Origin: Streptomyces sennicomposti
Lineage (GTDB): Bacteria > Actinomycetota > Actinomycetes > Streptomycetales > Streptomycetaceae
Assembly (NCBI RefSeq): GCF_019890635.1
Contig: NZ_JAIOAB010000029.1
Coordinates: 20,482-84,481 of the forward strand
Length of the DNA stretch: 64,000 nt
Direction: 5' to 3'
Numbering within the stretch: position 1 is the first letter of the stretch; the number at the start of each line of letters is the position of its first letter. The translations under genes were made by a program, and so were the position numbers. The notes below the pieces were generated by a model. It saw nothing but the letters and a program-made list of their open reading frames with translations, was not told where the DNA came from and searched no databases. Shown here piece after piece: positions 32,925 through 41,203 of this stretch.

Positions 32925-33886
32925 GACTCGATGTCCCCGAAGTGGTCCCAGCCGCCCTTCTTGGTCCACGGCGCGCCGTCGACCGTGACCTGGGGCAGCG
33001 CCGACAGGTTGAGCACCTCGCCGATCACCTTCCAGCGGGCCGGCAGCTTCACGTCCGGCGGGAAGGTCGCCACGATCGCGTGGTCCTCTCCCCCGGTCAG
33101 CACCCACTGCAGCGGGTCGACGCCGACGGCCTGCCCGATGTCGTTCATCTGCGAGGGGACGTCGATGGCGCCGGAACGGATGTCGATGCGGACCTTGCTG
33201 GCCTCGGCGATGTGCCCGAGGTCGGCGATGAGCCCGTCGCTGACGTCGCACATGGCGGTCGCGCCGAGCCCGGCCGCCGCGGGGCCCGCGTGGTACGGCG
33301 GTTCGGGGCGGCGGTGCGCCTCGACGAAGGCGCGCGGGGAGCGGAAGCCGCGGGAGAGGACGGCGTATCCGGCCGCCGACCAGCCGAGCCAGCCGGTGAC
33401 GGCGACGAGGTCGCCGGGCCGGGCGCCCGCGCGGGTCACCGGCTCGTGGTTGCGCAGATCGCCGAGGGCGGTGATGGAGACCATGATGCTGTCGCCGCGG
33501 ACCACGTCGCCGCCGACCACACAGGCGCCGGCGACCTGGCACTCGTCGCGCAGGCCGTCCATCAGCTCGGTGGGCCAGGTGACCGGGAGTTCGGCCGGGA
33601 CGACCAGGCCGAGCAGCAGCGCCGTCGGCACGGCGCCCATGGCGGCGATGTCCGCGAGGTTCTGCGCGGCGGCCTTGCGGCCCACGTCGTACGCCGTGGA
33701 CCAGTCGCGGCGGAAGTGCCGGCCCTCCAGGAGTATGTCCGTGCTCGCCACGACCCGGCGGTCGGGGGCGGCCACCACCGCGGCGTCGTCGCCGGGGCCG
33801 ACCCGGACCGCCGGGGTGGTGGTGAGACGGGAGGTCAGCTCCCTGATGAGCCCGAACTCACCTAGCTCACCCACAGTGCCCTTCAT
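32921..33886 (-). CDS. thiL: Thiamine-monophosphate kinase
   Basis: A 321-residue kinase making thiamine pyrophosphate from thiamine monophosphate. It starts MKGTVGELGEFGLIRELTSR with the typical ThiL opening, then VGPGDDAAVV, STDILLEGRHFRRDWS, and GRKAAAQNLADIAAMGA with the metal-binding Asp. GGDVVRGDSIMVSITALG and MCDVSDGLIADLGHIAE are the further AIRS-type motifs, and VLTGGEDHAIV lies near the end. It is the first gene of the thiL-thiD pair. Its upstream region is shared with the divergent Lrp-type gene. Confidence 0.96.
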   Translation of the reverse strand: MKGTVGELGEFGLIRELTSRLTTTPAVRVGPGDDAAVVAAPDRRVVASTDILLEGRHFRRDWSTAYDVGRKAAAQNLADIAAMGAVPTALLLGLVVPAELPVTWPTELMDGLRDECQVAGACVVGGDVVRGDSIMVSITALGDLRNHEPVTRAGARPGDLVAVTGWLGWSAAGYAVLSRGFRSPRAFVEAHRRPEPPYHAGPAAAGLGATAMCDVSDGLIADLGHIAEASKVRIDIRSGAIDVPSQMNDIGQAVGVDPLQWVLTGGEDHAIVATFPPDVKLPARWKVIGEVLNLSALPQVTVDGAPWTKKGGWDHFGDIES

Positions 33887-34092
33887 AGCCCTTACGCCCC
33901 TTCTGTCCCTGTGCGTTCCCCGGCGTGCGGCCCCGTGGCCCGCGCCGCGGCCCCGACGGCCGTCAACTTCTGTCCTACCTGCACCCCGGCGCGCCGGTCA
34001 CGTTCCGCGCGGGTCTCCCCGCGATGTGCGGCGACGCGATACCGTGGCGTTCCTTTTCCCCACATGATCCTCGTGGCCGCCCTGGAGGTTCC

Positions 34093-34326
34093 GTGGTACA
34101 GGCGTACATCCTGATCCAGACGGAGGTCGGCAAAGCGTCGACCGTCGCCGAGACGATCAGCAGACTCCCTGGAGTGATCCAGGCCGAGGACGTGACAGGA
34201 CCGTACGACGTCATCGTGCGCGCGCAGGCCGACACCGTCGACGACCTGGGCCGCATGGTGGTGGCGAAGGTCCAGCAGGTGGACGGCATCACCCGCACCC
34301 TGACCTGCCCGGTCGTGCATCTGTAG
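34093..34326 (+). CDS. Lrp/AsnC ligand-binding domain protein (no DNA-binding domain)
   Basis: A 77-residue protein consisting only of the RAM (regulation of amino-acid metabolism) domain of Lrp/AsnC regulators, opening VQAYILIQTEVGKASTV and containing GVIQAEDVTGPYDVIVRAQ. The GTG at 34093 has GGAGG 5 bases upstream. There is no helix-turn-helix, so it probably acts by oligomerising with or binding small molecules for other proteins. It lies divergently from thiL, in the order found in other streptomycetes. Confidence 0.93.
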   Translation: MVQAYILIQTEVGKASTVAETISRLPGVIQAEDVTGPYDVIVRAQADTVDDLGRMVVAKVQQVDGITRTLTCPVVHL

Positions 34327-34347
34327 CCCCCGTCTACCCTTGGGCCG

Positions 34348-34848
34348 GTGAGTTCCTCTCGTCACCGGCTCTACGGCCTGCCCGCCCTCGCCGTGCTGAT
34401 CGCCGCCGCGGGCTGTTCCTCCAGCGACGACAGCGCCGCCGCGGCGGTTCCCAGCCCGGACGCGGCGGCCGTGAAGCTGTGCCGGGATCTGGACGGGGCG
34501 CTGCCGGGGAAGCTGGCCGGACTGAGCCGCAAGGACCCCCGGCCCGCCTCGGCGCTGACCGCGGGCTGGGGAAGCCCGGTGATCATACTGCGCTGCGGTG
34601 TCCCCCGGCCGCCGAAGATGATCGACCCGAAGGTCGCCGAGGGCAAGGACCCGGACGCGGTGGCCGGCGGGGTGAACGGCGTGGACTGGCTGATGGAACG
34701 GCAGGGCGACGGCGGGTACCGCTTCACCACCGCCAACCGCAGGGCGTACGTCGAGGTCGTGGTGCCCGAGGGCCGGGACAGCTCCACGGTCCTGGTGGGG
34801 CTGGCCCCGGCGATCAAGAAGGCGATCCCCGAAGGGATCGCCGACTGA
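34348..34848 (+). CDS. DUF3515 lipoprotein
   Basis: A 166-residue predicted lipoprotein. The signal peptide has the hydrophobic core GLPALAVLIAAA and the lipobox AAGCSS at about residues 20-25. The body (DAAAVKLCRDLDGALPGKL, ILRCGVPRPP, GVNGVDWLMERQGDGGYRFT, YVEVVVPE) matches the actinobacterial DUF3515 family, in which the cysteine pair is conserved. It starts with GTG at 34348, 21 bases after the Lrp-type gene. It lies convergent to ddl, with short GCGCGAAG-type repeats between them. The function is unknown. Confidence 0.88.
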   Translation: MSSSRHRLYGLPALAVLIAAAGCSSSDDSAAAAVPSPDAAAVKLCRDLDGALPGKLAGLSRKDPRPASALTAGWGSPVIILRCGVPRPPKMIDPKVAEGKDPDAVAGGVNGVDWLMERQGDGGYRFTTANRRAYVEVVVPEGRDSSTVLVGLAPAIKKAIPEGIAD

Positions 34849-34921
34849 CGCGAAGTGCCGACCGGCGCGAAGTGCCGGCTGACGCGCAGCGCCGGCTGGC
34901 GCGAAGCGGGGGTGTCCCCGC

Positions 34922-36079
34922 TCAGCGCAGGCCGGTCGGGCGGCGCAGCGCCGCCTGGATGAGGCGGTCCACCAGTTCCTCGTAGGAGACGCCGGTGGCC
35001 TCCCACATCTTTGGGTACATCGAGATCGGCGTGAAGCCGGGCATGGTGTTGATCTCGTTGATGACGAACCCGCCGTCCTCGGCGAGGAAGAAGTCCGCGC
35101 GGACCAGGCCCTCGCAGGAGGCCGCCTCGAACGCCTCCACCGCGAGCCGCCGCACCTCGGCGGTCTGCTCCTCGGTGAGCGGGGCGGGCACGACGCCGGG
35201 CGTGGAGTCGATGTACTTCGCCTCGAAGTCGTAGTACGCGTGCTCCTGCGGCGGCGGGATCTCGGCCGGCACGGAGGCGCGCGGGCCGTCCTCGAACTCC
35301 AGGACGCCGCACTCGATCTCGCGGCCGCGCACCGCGGCCTCCACCAGCACCTTCGGGTCGTGCCGGCGGGCCTCCTCGATCGCCTCGTCCAGACCGGCGA
35401 GGCCGTCCACCTTGGTGATGCCGATGGACGAGCCCGCGCGGGCGGGCTTCACGAACAGCGGCCAGCCGTGCTCGCCGGCGAAGTCGACGACCTTCTTGCG
35501 GGCGGCGGCCGGGTCCCGGTCCCACTCGCGCGGCCGGATCACCACGTACGGGCCGACCCGCAGCCCGAAGGAGGTGAACACCCGCTTCATGTACTCCTTG
35601 TCCTGGCCGACGGCCGAGGCGAGCACGCCCGAGCCGACGTAGGGCACGCCGGACAGCTCCAGCAAGCCCTGGAGGGTGCCGTCCTCGCCGTAGGGGCCGT
35701 GCAGCACCGGGAAGACCACGTCGACCTCGCCGAGCGCCTTGGGCACCGAACCGGGTTCGCTGTAGACGACTTCGCGGTTGTGCGGGTCGACCGGGAGCAC
35801 CACGCCGCCCTCGGTGGACTCGGCCAGCTCGTCCACGCTCGGGGTGCGGCGGTCGGTGATCGCCATCCGCTCCGGGTCGTCCGCGGTCAGGGCCCAACGG
35901 CCGTCCGTGGTGATGCCGATCGGCAGGACCTCGTACTTGGACCGGTCGATGGCGCGCAGCACCGCACCCGCGGTGACCACGGAGATCCCGTGTTCGGAGC
36001 TGCGTCCGCCGCACACGACGGCCACGCGCGGCTTGCGGGGCGGCTGCTCGGGGCTCTGGGGGAGGTTCTCGGTGCTCAT
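34922..36079 (-). CDS. ddl: D-alanine--D-alanine ligase
   Basis: A 385-residue ATP-grasp enzyme forming the D-Ala-D-Ala dipeptide for peptidoglycan. The N-terminus carries RVAVVCGGRSSEHGIS with the conserved GGxSxEHxIS motif, then VVFPVLHGPYGEDGTLQG and the ATP-grasp lysine region PLFVKPARAGSSIGI. The metal-binding NEINTMPGFTPISMYPKMW is near the end. The ATG at 36079 starts MSTENLPQSPEQPPRKP. It follows gpsA at 59 bp on the same strand, the order known from S. coelicolor. The YD/YE selectivity of D-Ala versus D-Lac cannot be judged without structure comparison. Confidence 0.96.
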   Translation of the reverse strand: MSTENLPQSPEQPPRKPRVAVVCGGRSSEHGISVVTAGAVLRAIDRSKYEVLPIGITTDGRWALTADDPERMAITDRRTPSVDELAESTEGGVVLPVDPHNREVVYSEPGSVPKALGEVDVVFPVLHGPYGEDGTLQGLLELSGVPYVGSGVLASAVGQDKEYMKRVFTSFGLRVGPYVVIRPREWDRDPAAARKKVVDFAGEHGWPLFVKPARAGSSIGITKVDGLAGLDEAIEEARRHDPKVLVEAAVRGREIECGVLEFEDGPRASVPAEIPPPQEHAYYDFEAKYIDSTPGVVPAPLTEEQTAEVRRLAVEAFEAASCEGLVRADFFLAEDGGFVINEINTMPGFTPISMYPKMWEATGVSYEELVDRLIQAALRRPTGLR

Positions 36080-36138
36080 ATCGCGATGAGAGTACCCGGT
36101 GGCCGTGCCCCGAGACAGCGTTGGCGGGGCGGGGTCGC

Positions 36139-37149
36139 TCAGCGTCGCTCGGGCTTCGCGCTGCGCGACATCAGCTCCTTGACGGCGACCATCGGCGACT
36201 TGCCCTCGTGCACGATGGCGACGACCGTCTCGGTGATCGGCATGTCGACGCCGTGCCGGCGGGCCAGGTCGAGCACCGACTCGCAGGACTTGACGCCCTC
36301 GGCGGTCTGCCTGGTGACGGCGATGGTCTCCTGGAGGGTCATGCCCCTGCCGAGGTTGGCGCCGAAGGTGTGGTTGCGCGACAGCGGCGAGGAGCAGGTC
36401 GCCACCAGGTCGCCGAGGCCGGCCAGTCCGGAGAAGGTGAGCGGGTCGGCGCCGAGCGCCATGCCGAGGCGGGTGGTCTCGGCGAGGCCGCGGGTGATGA
36501 GCGAGCCCTTGGCGTTGTCGCCGAGTCCCATGCCGTCCGCGATGCCGACGGCCAGGCCGATCACGTTCTTCACGGCGCCGCCGAGTTCGCAGCCGACGAC
36601 GTCGGTGTTGGTGTACGGCCGGAAGTACGGCGTGTGGCAGGCGGCCTGGAGCCGCCGGGCGACCGCCTCGTCGGCGCAGGCCACCACGGCGGCGGCCGGC
36701 ATGCGCGCGGCGATCTCGCGGGCGAGGTTGGGTCCGGTGACCACGGCGACGCGGTCGGCGCCCACCTTGGCGACGTCCTCGATCACTTCGCTCATGCGCA
36801 TGGCCGAACCGAGTTCGACGCCCTTCATCAGGGAGACGAGGACGGTGTCCGGGGCGAGCAGCGGCAGCCACTCGGCGAGGTTGTCGCGCATGGTCTGCGA
36901 GGGGATGGCGAGGACGGTGAAGTCCGCGTCGCGGGCGGCCTCGGCGGCGTCCGCGGTGGCCCGCACGGTGCGCGGGAGTTCGACGCCGGGCAGGTAGTCC
37001 GGGTTGGTCCGGGTGGAGTTGACCGCCTCGGCCACCTCCGCGCGGCGGGCCCACAGGGTGACGTCGCAGCCGGCGTCGGCGAGGACCACGGCGAAGGCGG
37101 TGCCCCACGATCCGGCGCCGAAGACGGCCGCCTTGACGGGTGCGCTCAC
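36139..37149 (-). CDS. gpsA: Glycerol-3-phosphate dehydrogenase [NAD(P)+]
   Basis: A 336-residue enzyme reducing dihydroxyacetone phosphate to sn-glycerol-3-phosphate for phospholipid synthesis. The nucleotide-binding motif AVFGAGSWGTAFAVVLADAG is at residues 8-27. Other marks are VTGPNLAREI, the catalytic lysine in LGGAVKNVIGLAVG, SGLAGLGDLVATC and SPLSRNHTFG. The GTG at 37149 overlaps the plsC stop, so plsC and gpsA are coupled and jointly supply phosphatidic-acid precursors. Confidence 0.96.
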   Translation of the reverse strand: MSAPVKAAVFGAGSWGTAFAVVLADAGCDVTLWARRAEVAEAVNSTRTNPDYLPGVELPRTVRATADAAEAARDADFTVLAIPSQTMRDNLAEWLPLLAPDTVLVSLMKGVELGSAMRMSEVIEDVAKVGADRVAVVTGPNLAREIAARMPAAAVVACADEAVARRLQAACHTPYFRPYTNTDVVGCELGGAVKNVIGLAVGIADGMGLGDNAKGSLITRGLAETTRLGMALGADPLTFSGLAGLGDLVATCSSPLSRNHTFGANLGRGMTLQETIAVTRQTAEGVKSCESVLDLARRHGVDMPITETVVAIVHEGKSPMVAVKELMSRSAKPERR

Positions 37150-37973
37150 GTGCCCTGCCCCTCTTCCCGTACGGCCTCGCGCGCCGCCGGCTCCTTGGGG
37201 TCGACGGCGGCGGTGCGGCCCTGGGACCGCAGCTGCGCCTGCGCCTGGGTACGGCGGCGCTGTTCGATCCGCTCGCGGCGCGGGTCGTAGGGCACGGCGG
37301 GCGCCTTCTCGCCGCGGATCTGCTCCAGCAGGCCGGTGATGGCCGCCATGATGACCTCGGTCGCCTCCTTGAGCAGCTCCGGGGTCATCTCCTTGTCGTA
37401 GAAGCGCGACAGGTCCACCGGCGGCCCGGCCAGCACGTGGTGCGTCTTGCGCGGCAGCAGGTTGGGCTTCTTGGCGTAGGGGGGCAGGAGTTCGTTGGCG
37501 CCCCACTGGGCGACCGGGACGACCGGGCACTTGGTCTGCAGGGCGACGCGGGCGGCGCCCGTCTTGCCGGTCATCGGCCAGCCGTCCGGGTCGCGGGTGA
37601 GGGTGCCCTCGGGGTAGAAGGCGACGCACTCGCCGCGCTGGACGGCGTCGATGGCGGCGCGGAAGGCGCTCAGCGCGTCCGTGCTCTCGCGGTAGACGGG
37701 GATCTGGCCGGTGCCGCGCATGGCGGCGCCCACCAGGCCCTTCTTGAAAAGCCCGCTCTTCGCGAGGAATCGCGGGACGCGCCCGGTGTTGTACTGAAAG
37801 TGGGCATAGGCGAAGGGGTCGATGTGCGAATTGTGATTCACCACGGTGATGAATCCGCCATCGGCCGGAATGTTCTCCATTCCGCGCCAGTCCCGCTTGA
37901 TCAGAACCACCAGCGGCGGTTTGCAGATCACCGCTGCGAAGCGGTACCAGAAGCCGATTCTGCGGCGGGGCAC
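37146..37973 (-). CDS. plsC: 1-acyl-sn-glycerol-3-phosphate acyltransferase (PlsC-like)
   Basis: A 275-residue membrane-associated acyltransferase. The N-terminal hydrophobic segment IGFWYRFAAVICKPPLVVLI precedes the HX4D catalytic motif in VVNHNSHIDPFAY and the acyl-acceptor motif FYPEGTLTRDPD; PVVPVAQWG marks the further conserved block. The C-terminal ~45 residues are Arg/Gln-rich and probably cytoplasmic. The GTG at 37973 is preceded by an AGAGGAAGG site. It overlaps gpsA, and the divergent neighbour is cofC. Confidence 0.93.
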   Translation of the reverse strand: MPRRRIGFWYRFAAVICKPPLVVLIKRDWRGMENIPADGGFITVVNHNSHIDPFAYAHFQYNTGRVPRFLAKSGLFKKGLVGAAMRGTGQIPVYRESTDALSAFRAAIDAVQRGECVAFYPEGTLTRDPDGWPMTGKTGAARVALQTKCPVVPVAQWGANELLPPYAKKPNLLPRKTHHVLAGPPVDLSRFYDKEMTPELLKEATEVIMAAITGLLEQIRGEKAPAVPYDPRRERIEQRRRTQAQAQLRSQGRTAAVDPKEPAAREAVREEGQGT

Positions 37974-38125
37974 GCGGACACCTTCCTCTAGGTCTGCCCC
38001 CGGGGCCGGGAGCCGCACAAGTGTCGCCCCAGGCCGCCGGTCTGTCGAGAACACCGTACGCCCCGGCCCTGGCGATGCCGACGGGCCGGGGAGAATGTCC
38101 GGGACGAAGAGAGGGACGAACGCTC

Positions 38126-38764
38126 GTGCAGTGGACCTTGGTGATCCCCCTGAAGCCGCTGGCGCGGGCCAAGAGCAGACTGGCGGACACCGCCGGGGAC
38201 GGGGTCCGCCCCGGTCTGGCCCTCGCCTTCGCACAGGACACCGTGGCGGCGGCGCTGGCCTCGGCGGCGGTCGCGGGTGTGGCGGTCGTCACGGACGACG
38301 CGGTGGCCGGGCGGGAGCTGGCGGCGCTGGGCGCGCGGATCGTCCCGGACACGCCGGGCGCCGGGCTGAACGCCGCGCTCGCGCACGGTGCGACGGCCGT
38401 CCGGGCGGGGCGGCCGGGAAGTGCGGTGGCCGCTCTCAACGCCGATCTGCCGGCGCTGCGGCCCCTGGAATTGGCGCGTGTTCTGGCGGCGGCGGCCGAA
38501 TTCCCGCGCGCTTTTCTCGCGGACGCGGCGGGGGTCGGCACGACTTTGCTGGCGGCGGGGCCGGCCCATGAATTGCGCCCGGCGTTCGGCGGGCCGTCCC
38601 GCGCCCGGCATCGCGCCTCGGGCGCGCGCGAACTGGACCTCGACGCGGTGGACTCGGTCCGCCAGGACGTGGACACCGGCGCCGACCTGCGCACGGCCCT
38701 CGCCCTGGGCGTCGGCCCCCGCACGGCGGCGGCCGCGGCCCGTCTGCTGATCCCGGAACAGTGA
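38126..38764 (+). CDS. cofC: 2-phospho-L-lactate/phosphoenolpyruvate guanylyltransferase
   Basis: A 212-residue nucleotidyltransferase of coenzyme F420 synthesis, activating phosphoenolpyruvate or 2-phospholactate with GTP for CofD. The N-terminal motif VIPLKPLARAKSRLAD binds the nucleotide, and VVTDD, AALNADLPALRPLEL and DVDTGADLRTAL are the further conserved segments. The GTG at 38126 has a GAGGGA ribosome-binding site. It is monocistronic and divergent from plsC, the known Streptomyces order. The window does not show fbiA/B genes. Confidence 0.92.
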   Translation: MQWTLVIPLKPLARAKSRLADTAGDGVRPGLALAFAQDTVAAALASAAVAGVAVVTDDAVAGRELAALGARIVPDTPGAGLNAALAHGATAVRAGRPGSAVAALNADLPALRPLELARVLAAAAEFPRAFLADAAGVGTTLLAAGPAHELRPAFGGPSRARHRASGARELDLDAVDSVRQDVDTGADLRTALALGVGPRTAAAAARLLIPEQ

Positions 38765-38870
38765 GGCGCGCGGCGGCGAGAGGGCGCGGGGGTCTGCAGG
38801 GGGACGCCGGGCGTCCTGCGGGCCGCTTCGGTGCGGGGCGGGCGACCGGCAGGGGCAGTAGGGTGGCGCC

Positions 38871-39080
38871 ATGCAGGCGACCGCATACACGTACGACCCC
38901 GAAAGCCGTAGCGGGCAGGTGCTGCTGGACGACGGCACGCCGGTGCCCTTCGACGCCGCGGCGTTCGACGCGGGCGGGCTGCGGCTGCTGCGGCCGGGTC
39001 AGCGGGTGCGCATCGAGACGGCGGCGGACGGCGGGGACGCCGGCCCCCGGATCACACTGGTGACGCTCCAGACCTTCTGA
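38871..39080 (+). CDS. Small beta-rich protein, cold-shock/OB-like
   Basis: A 69-residue protein, MQATAYTYDPESRSGQVLLD, with short alternating hydrophobic strands (GQVLLDDGTPVPFD, GLRLLRPGQRVRI, ITLVTLQTF). The pattern resembles a cold-shock or OB-type small barrel, without clear RNP motifs. It lies after cofC and is convergent to hup. Similar small proteins occur at this place in other streptomycetes, as far as I remember. The function is unknown. Confidence 0.8.
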   Translation: MQATAYTYDPESRSGQVLLDDGTPVPFDAAAFDAGGLRLLRPGQRVRIETAADGGDAGPRITLVTLQTF

Positions 39081-39157
39081 GCGGCCGCTCGGGCCCGGGC
39101 CCCGCCCGAACCGCGCGAGCCGGTCGAACGACCCTCCCGAACAGGCCGGACGCACCG

Positions 39158-39187
39158 CGGGCCGGGCTCCCTGGGGAGTCCGGCCCG
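39158..39187. terminator. Hairpin between the small protein and hup
   Basis: A 13-base stem with one mismatch (CGGGCCGGGCTCC with GGAGTCCGGCCCG) and a four-base loop lies between the convergent genes. It probably terminates both. Confidence 0.65.
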
Positions 39188-39210
39188 GCGCTTGAGCACC
39201 GCGGTGCGCC

Positions 39211-39849
39211 TCACTTGCCGCGGGCGGTGGTCTTCTTGGCGGTGGTCTTGCGGGCGGTCGACTTCTTGGCCGGGGCCTTCTTGGCCGTCGCCTTCTTCGC
39301 GGGGGCCTTCTTGGCGGCGGTCTTCTTCGCGGCGCTCGTCGCCGTCGTCTTCTTGGCCGCCGGGGTGGCCTTCTTGGCCGCCGCCGTCGTCTTCTTGGCG
39401 GTGGTCTTCTTCGCAGCGGCCGCCGTCGTCTTCTTCGCGGTCGCCTTCTTCGCGGCGGCGGTGGTCTTCTTCGCGGCGGCCTTCTTGCCGACGGCCTTGG
39501 CGATGGTGGCCGGCGGGCCGGACAGGCTGCCCTTGGGCGCCTTCTTCACCGCGATGTCGTTCTTCGGGAGCTTCTTCGAGCCGCTCACCAGGTCCTTGAA
39601 GCCCTGGCCGGCCCGGAAGCGGGGAACGGAGGTCTTCTTGACCCGCACCCGCTCACCCGTCTGCGGGTTGCGGGCGTAGCGGGCCGGGCGGTCGACCTTC
39701 TCGAAGGACCCGAAGCCGGTGACCGAGACCCGGTCTCCCCCGACGACCGCTCGGACGATGGCGTCCAGTACGGCGTCGACGGCGTCGGCGGCCTGCTGCC
39801 GGCCGCCCATCTTGTCGGCAATCGCTTCTACGAGCTGCGCCTTGTTCAC
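39211..39849 (-). CDS. hupS: HU-family nucleoid protein with lysine-rich C-terminal tail
   Basis: A 212-residue DNA-binding protein. The first ~95 residues are HU-like: MNKAQLVEAIADKMGGRQQA, then GDRVSVTGFGSFEKVDRPAR and RNPQTGERVRVKKTSVPRFR with the DNA-binding arm. The remaining ~100 residues are a Lys/Ala/Thr repeat tail (AAKKTTAKKTTAAAKK) like those of histone H1 and the mycobacterial HupB; in Streptomyces this form is HupS, active in spore nucleoids. The GTG at 39849 is preceded by a GGGGAAG site. An AT-rich promoter region lies upstream. Confidence 0.95.
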   Translation of the reverse strand: MNKAQLVEAIADKMGGRQQAADAVDAVLDAIVRAVVGGDRVSVTGFGSFEKVDRPARYARNPQTGERVRVKKTSVPRFRAGQGFKDLVSGSKKLPKNDIAVKKAPKGSLSGPPATIAKAVGKKAAAKKTTAAAKKATAKKTTAAAAKKTTAKKTTAAAKKATPAAKKTTATSAAKKTAAKKAPAKKATAKKAPAKKSTARKTTAKKTTARGK

Positions 39850-39900
39850 GTCTTCCCCTTCGGAGACCTCGCCAGAACGAAGATGTTCAAGCTTTTTCGC

Positions 39901-39929
39901 ACGTTAGGCAGATATATACCGCAAATCAA
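39901..39929 (-). promoter_or_regulatory. Probable hup promoter
   Basis: On the minus strand TTGATT (39924-39929) and TAACGT (39901-39906) are spaced 17 bp, which fits the principal sigma factor. The spacer contains the AT-rich string TATATA, unusual in this genome. Confidence 0.5.
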
Positions 39930-39985
39930 ACACGAAACGGGCTAATCACCCTTGTGCCGCAACAGACTCGACGGCCTCGGGCTGT

Positions 39986-40216
39986 TCAGGCTTCCTCGCC
40001 GGGGATTCGCCCCTCGTCGAGGTCCGCCGTGAACCGCTCCAGACGCCTGGTCGCCCCGGCGAGATCGTGCTTGGCCGCAGCCGTAATGACCAGCAGCTTC
40101 CGGGTCAGCGCCATCCGTACGCCCTCCGGGACTTGCAGTGCGCGCACCCGTGAGTGCGCTTCCTTCAACTGGGCCGCGACCGCCGCGTAGAGCTGGAGTT
40201 GGCCGTCGTCGTCCAT
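39986..40216 (-). CDS. Small alpha-helical hypothetical protein (76 aa)
   Basis: A 76-residue protein, MDDDGQLQLYAAVAAQLKEA, wholly helical in appearance and charged, with no membrane segment. The pattern VRMALTRKLLVITAAAKHDLAG suggests a helical bundle. The ATG at 40216 was chosen because the upstream extension reads as low-quality Arg/Pro sequence. It lies between hup and leuCD. It is likely conserved in streptomycetes at this place; the function is unknown. Confidence 0.75.
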   Translation of the reverse strand: MDDDGQLQLYAAVAAQLKEAHSRVRALQVPEGVRMALTRKLLVITAAAKHDLAGATRRLERFTADLDEGRIPGEEA

Positions 40217-40603
40217 GCACAGATTGTGCCATCTGGGGCGAGTTGTCGCCTGCGCAGGGGGCAACTGCCGCCTCGGCCGGCCGTCCGGGCGACGCCGCCG
40301 ACCGGGCCCCGGCGGCTCGTGTACCCCGGCAACCACCGCTCTAACCTGGGCAGTTGACCCACGGCGAGCCGAGCCGCCGGGCGGTCCGGCCCCGGAAACA
40401 GCTGTACCCCCGATCGTGGCGATCGGGGGTACGGCGGCGTTTCGCGGTGGCCGAAACTCTACTTGTCACAGAGCCGGAGCAGTGAACCGGTCCGGGCGGC
40501 CGGCGTGAGCGGACGGCGTCCGGACGGCCGCCCGGCCGGGGCGGCGGACCATCCGTGGATCACACCCGGATCACCCGTGGATCACACGTGCTCCGCCGCC
40601 GGC
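40217..40603. other. Intergenic, 387 bp, after leuCD
   Basis: It holds the leuCD terminator hairpin at 40404-40432 and, near 40552-40590, two copies of CCGTGGATCACAC separated by CCGGATCAC. No gene was recognised. Confidence 0.6.
40404..40432 (-). terminator. Terminator hairpin of the leuCD transcript
   Basis: GTACCCCCGATC (40404-40415) and GATCGGGGGTAC (40421-40432) form a perfect 12-bp stem with a five-base loop, 172 bases past the leuD stop on the minus strand. Confidence 0.75.
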
Positions 40604-41197
40604 TCACACCTGGAGCGTGCGCGGCTTGAACGACGGGCGCTTCGCCTCGTACGCGGCGATGTCCTCCTCGTTCTGGAGGGTGATGGAGATGTCGTCCAGG
40701 CCGTTCAGCAGCCGCCAGCGGGAGTTCTCGTCCAGCTCGAAGGCGGCGGTGATGCCCTCGGCGCGGACCTCGCGCGCGACCAGGTCGACGGTGATCTCGG
40801 CGCTCGGGTCGCTCTCCACCAGCCCCCACAGCGCGTCCACGACCTTCTGGTCCAGGACCACCGTGAGCAGGCCGTTCTTCAGCGAGTTGCCGCGGAAGAT
40901 GTCGGCGAAGCGGGCGGAGATCACGGTCTTGAAGCCGTAGTTCTGCAGCGCCCAGACCGCGTGCTCGCGGGAGGAGCCGGTGCCGAAGTCGGGGCCGGCC
41001 ACCAGGACCGTGGCGCCCTGCCGCTCGGGGCGGTTGAGCACGAACTCGGGGTCCTTGCGCCAGGCCTCGAACAGCCCGTCCTCGAACCCGTCGCGGGTGA
41101 CCTTCTTGAGCCAGTGGGCGGGGATGATCTGGTCGGTGTCGACGTTGCTGCGGCGCAGCGGTACGGCCCGGCCGGTGTGGGTGGTGAAGGCTTCCAT
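40604..41197 (-). CDS. leuD: 3-isopropylmalate dehydratase small subunit
   Basis: A 197-residue small subunit that, with LeuC, isomerises 2-isopropylmalate to 3-isopropylmalate in leucine synthesis. It starts MEAFTTHTGRAVPLRRSNVD with the TDQIIPAHWLK motif. The swivel-domain loop is visible in GPDFGTGSSREHAVWAL at about residues 70-86, and ISARFADIFRGNSLKNGLL follows. It lies 6 bases after leuC on the minus strand. Confidence 0.97.
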   Translation of the reverse strand: MEAFTTHTGRAVPLRRSNVDTDQIIPAHWLKKVTRDGFEDGLFEAWRKDPEFVLNRPERQGATVLVAGPDFGTGSSREHAVWALQNYGFKTVISARFADIFRGNSLKNGLLTVVLDQKVVDALWGLVESDPSAEITVDLVAREVRAEGITAAFELDENSRWRLLNGLDDISITLQNEEDIAAYEAKRPSFKPRTLQV

Positions 41198-41203
41198 GAT
41201 CTC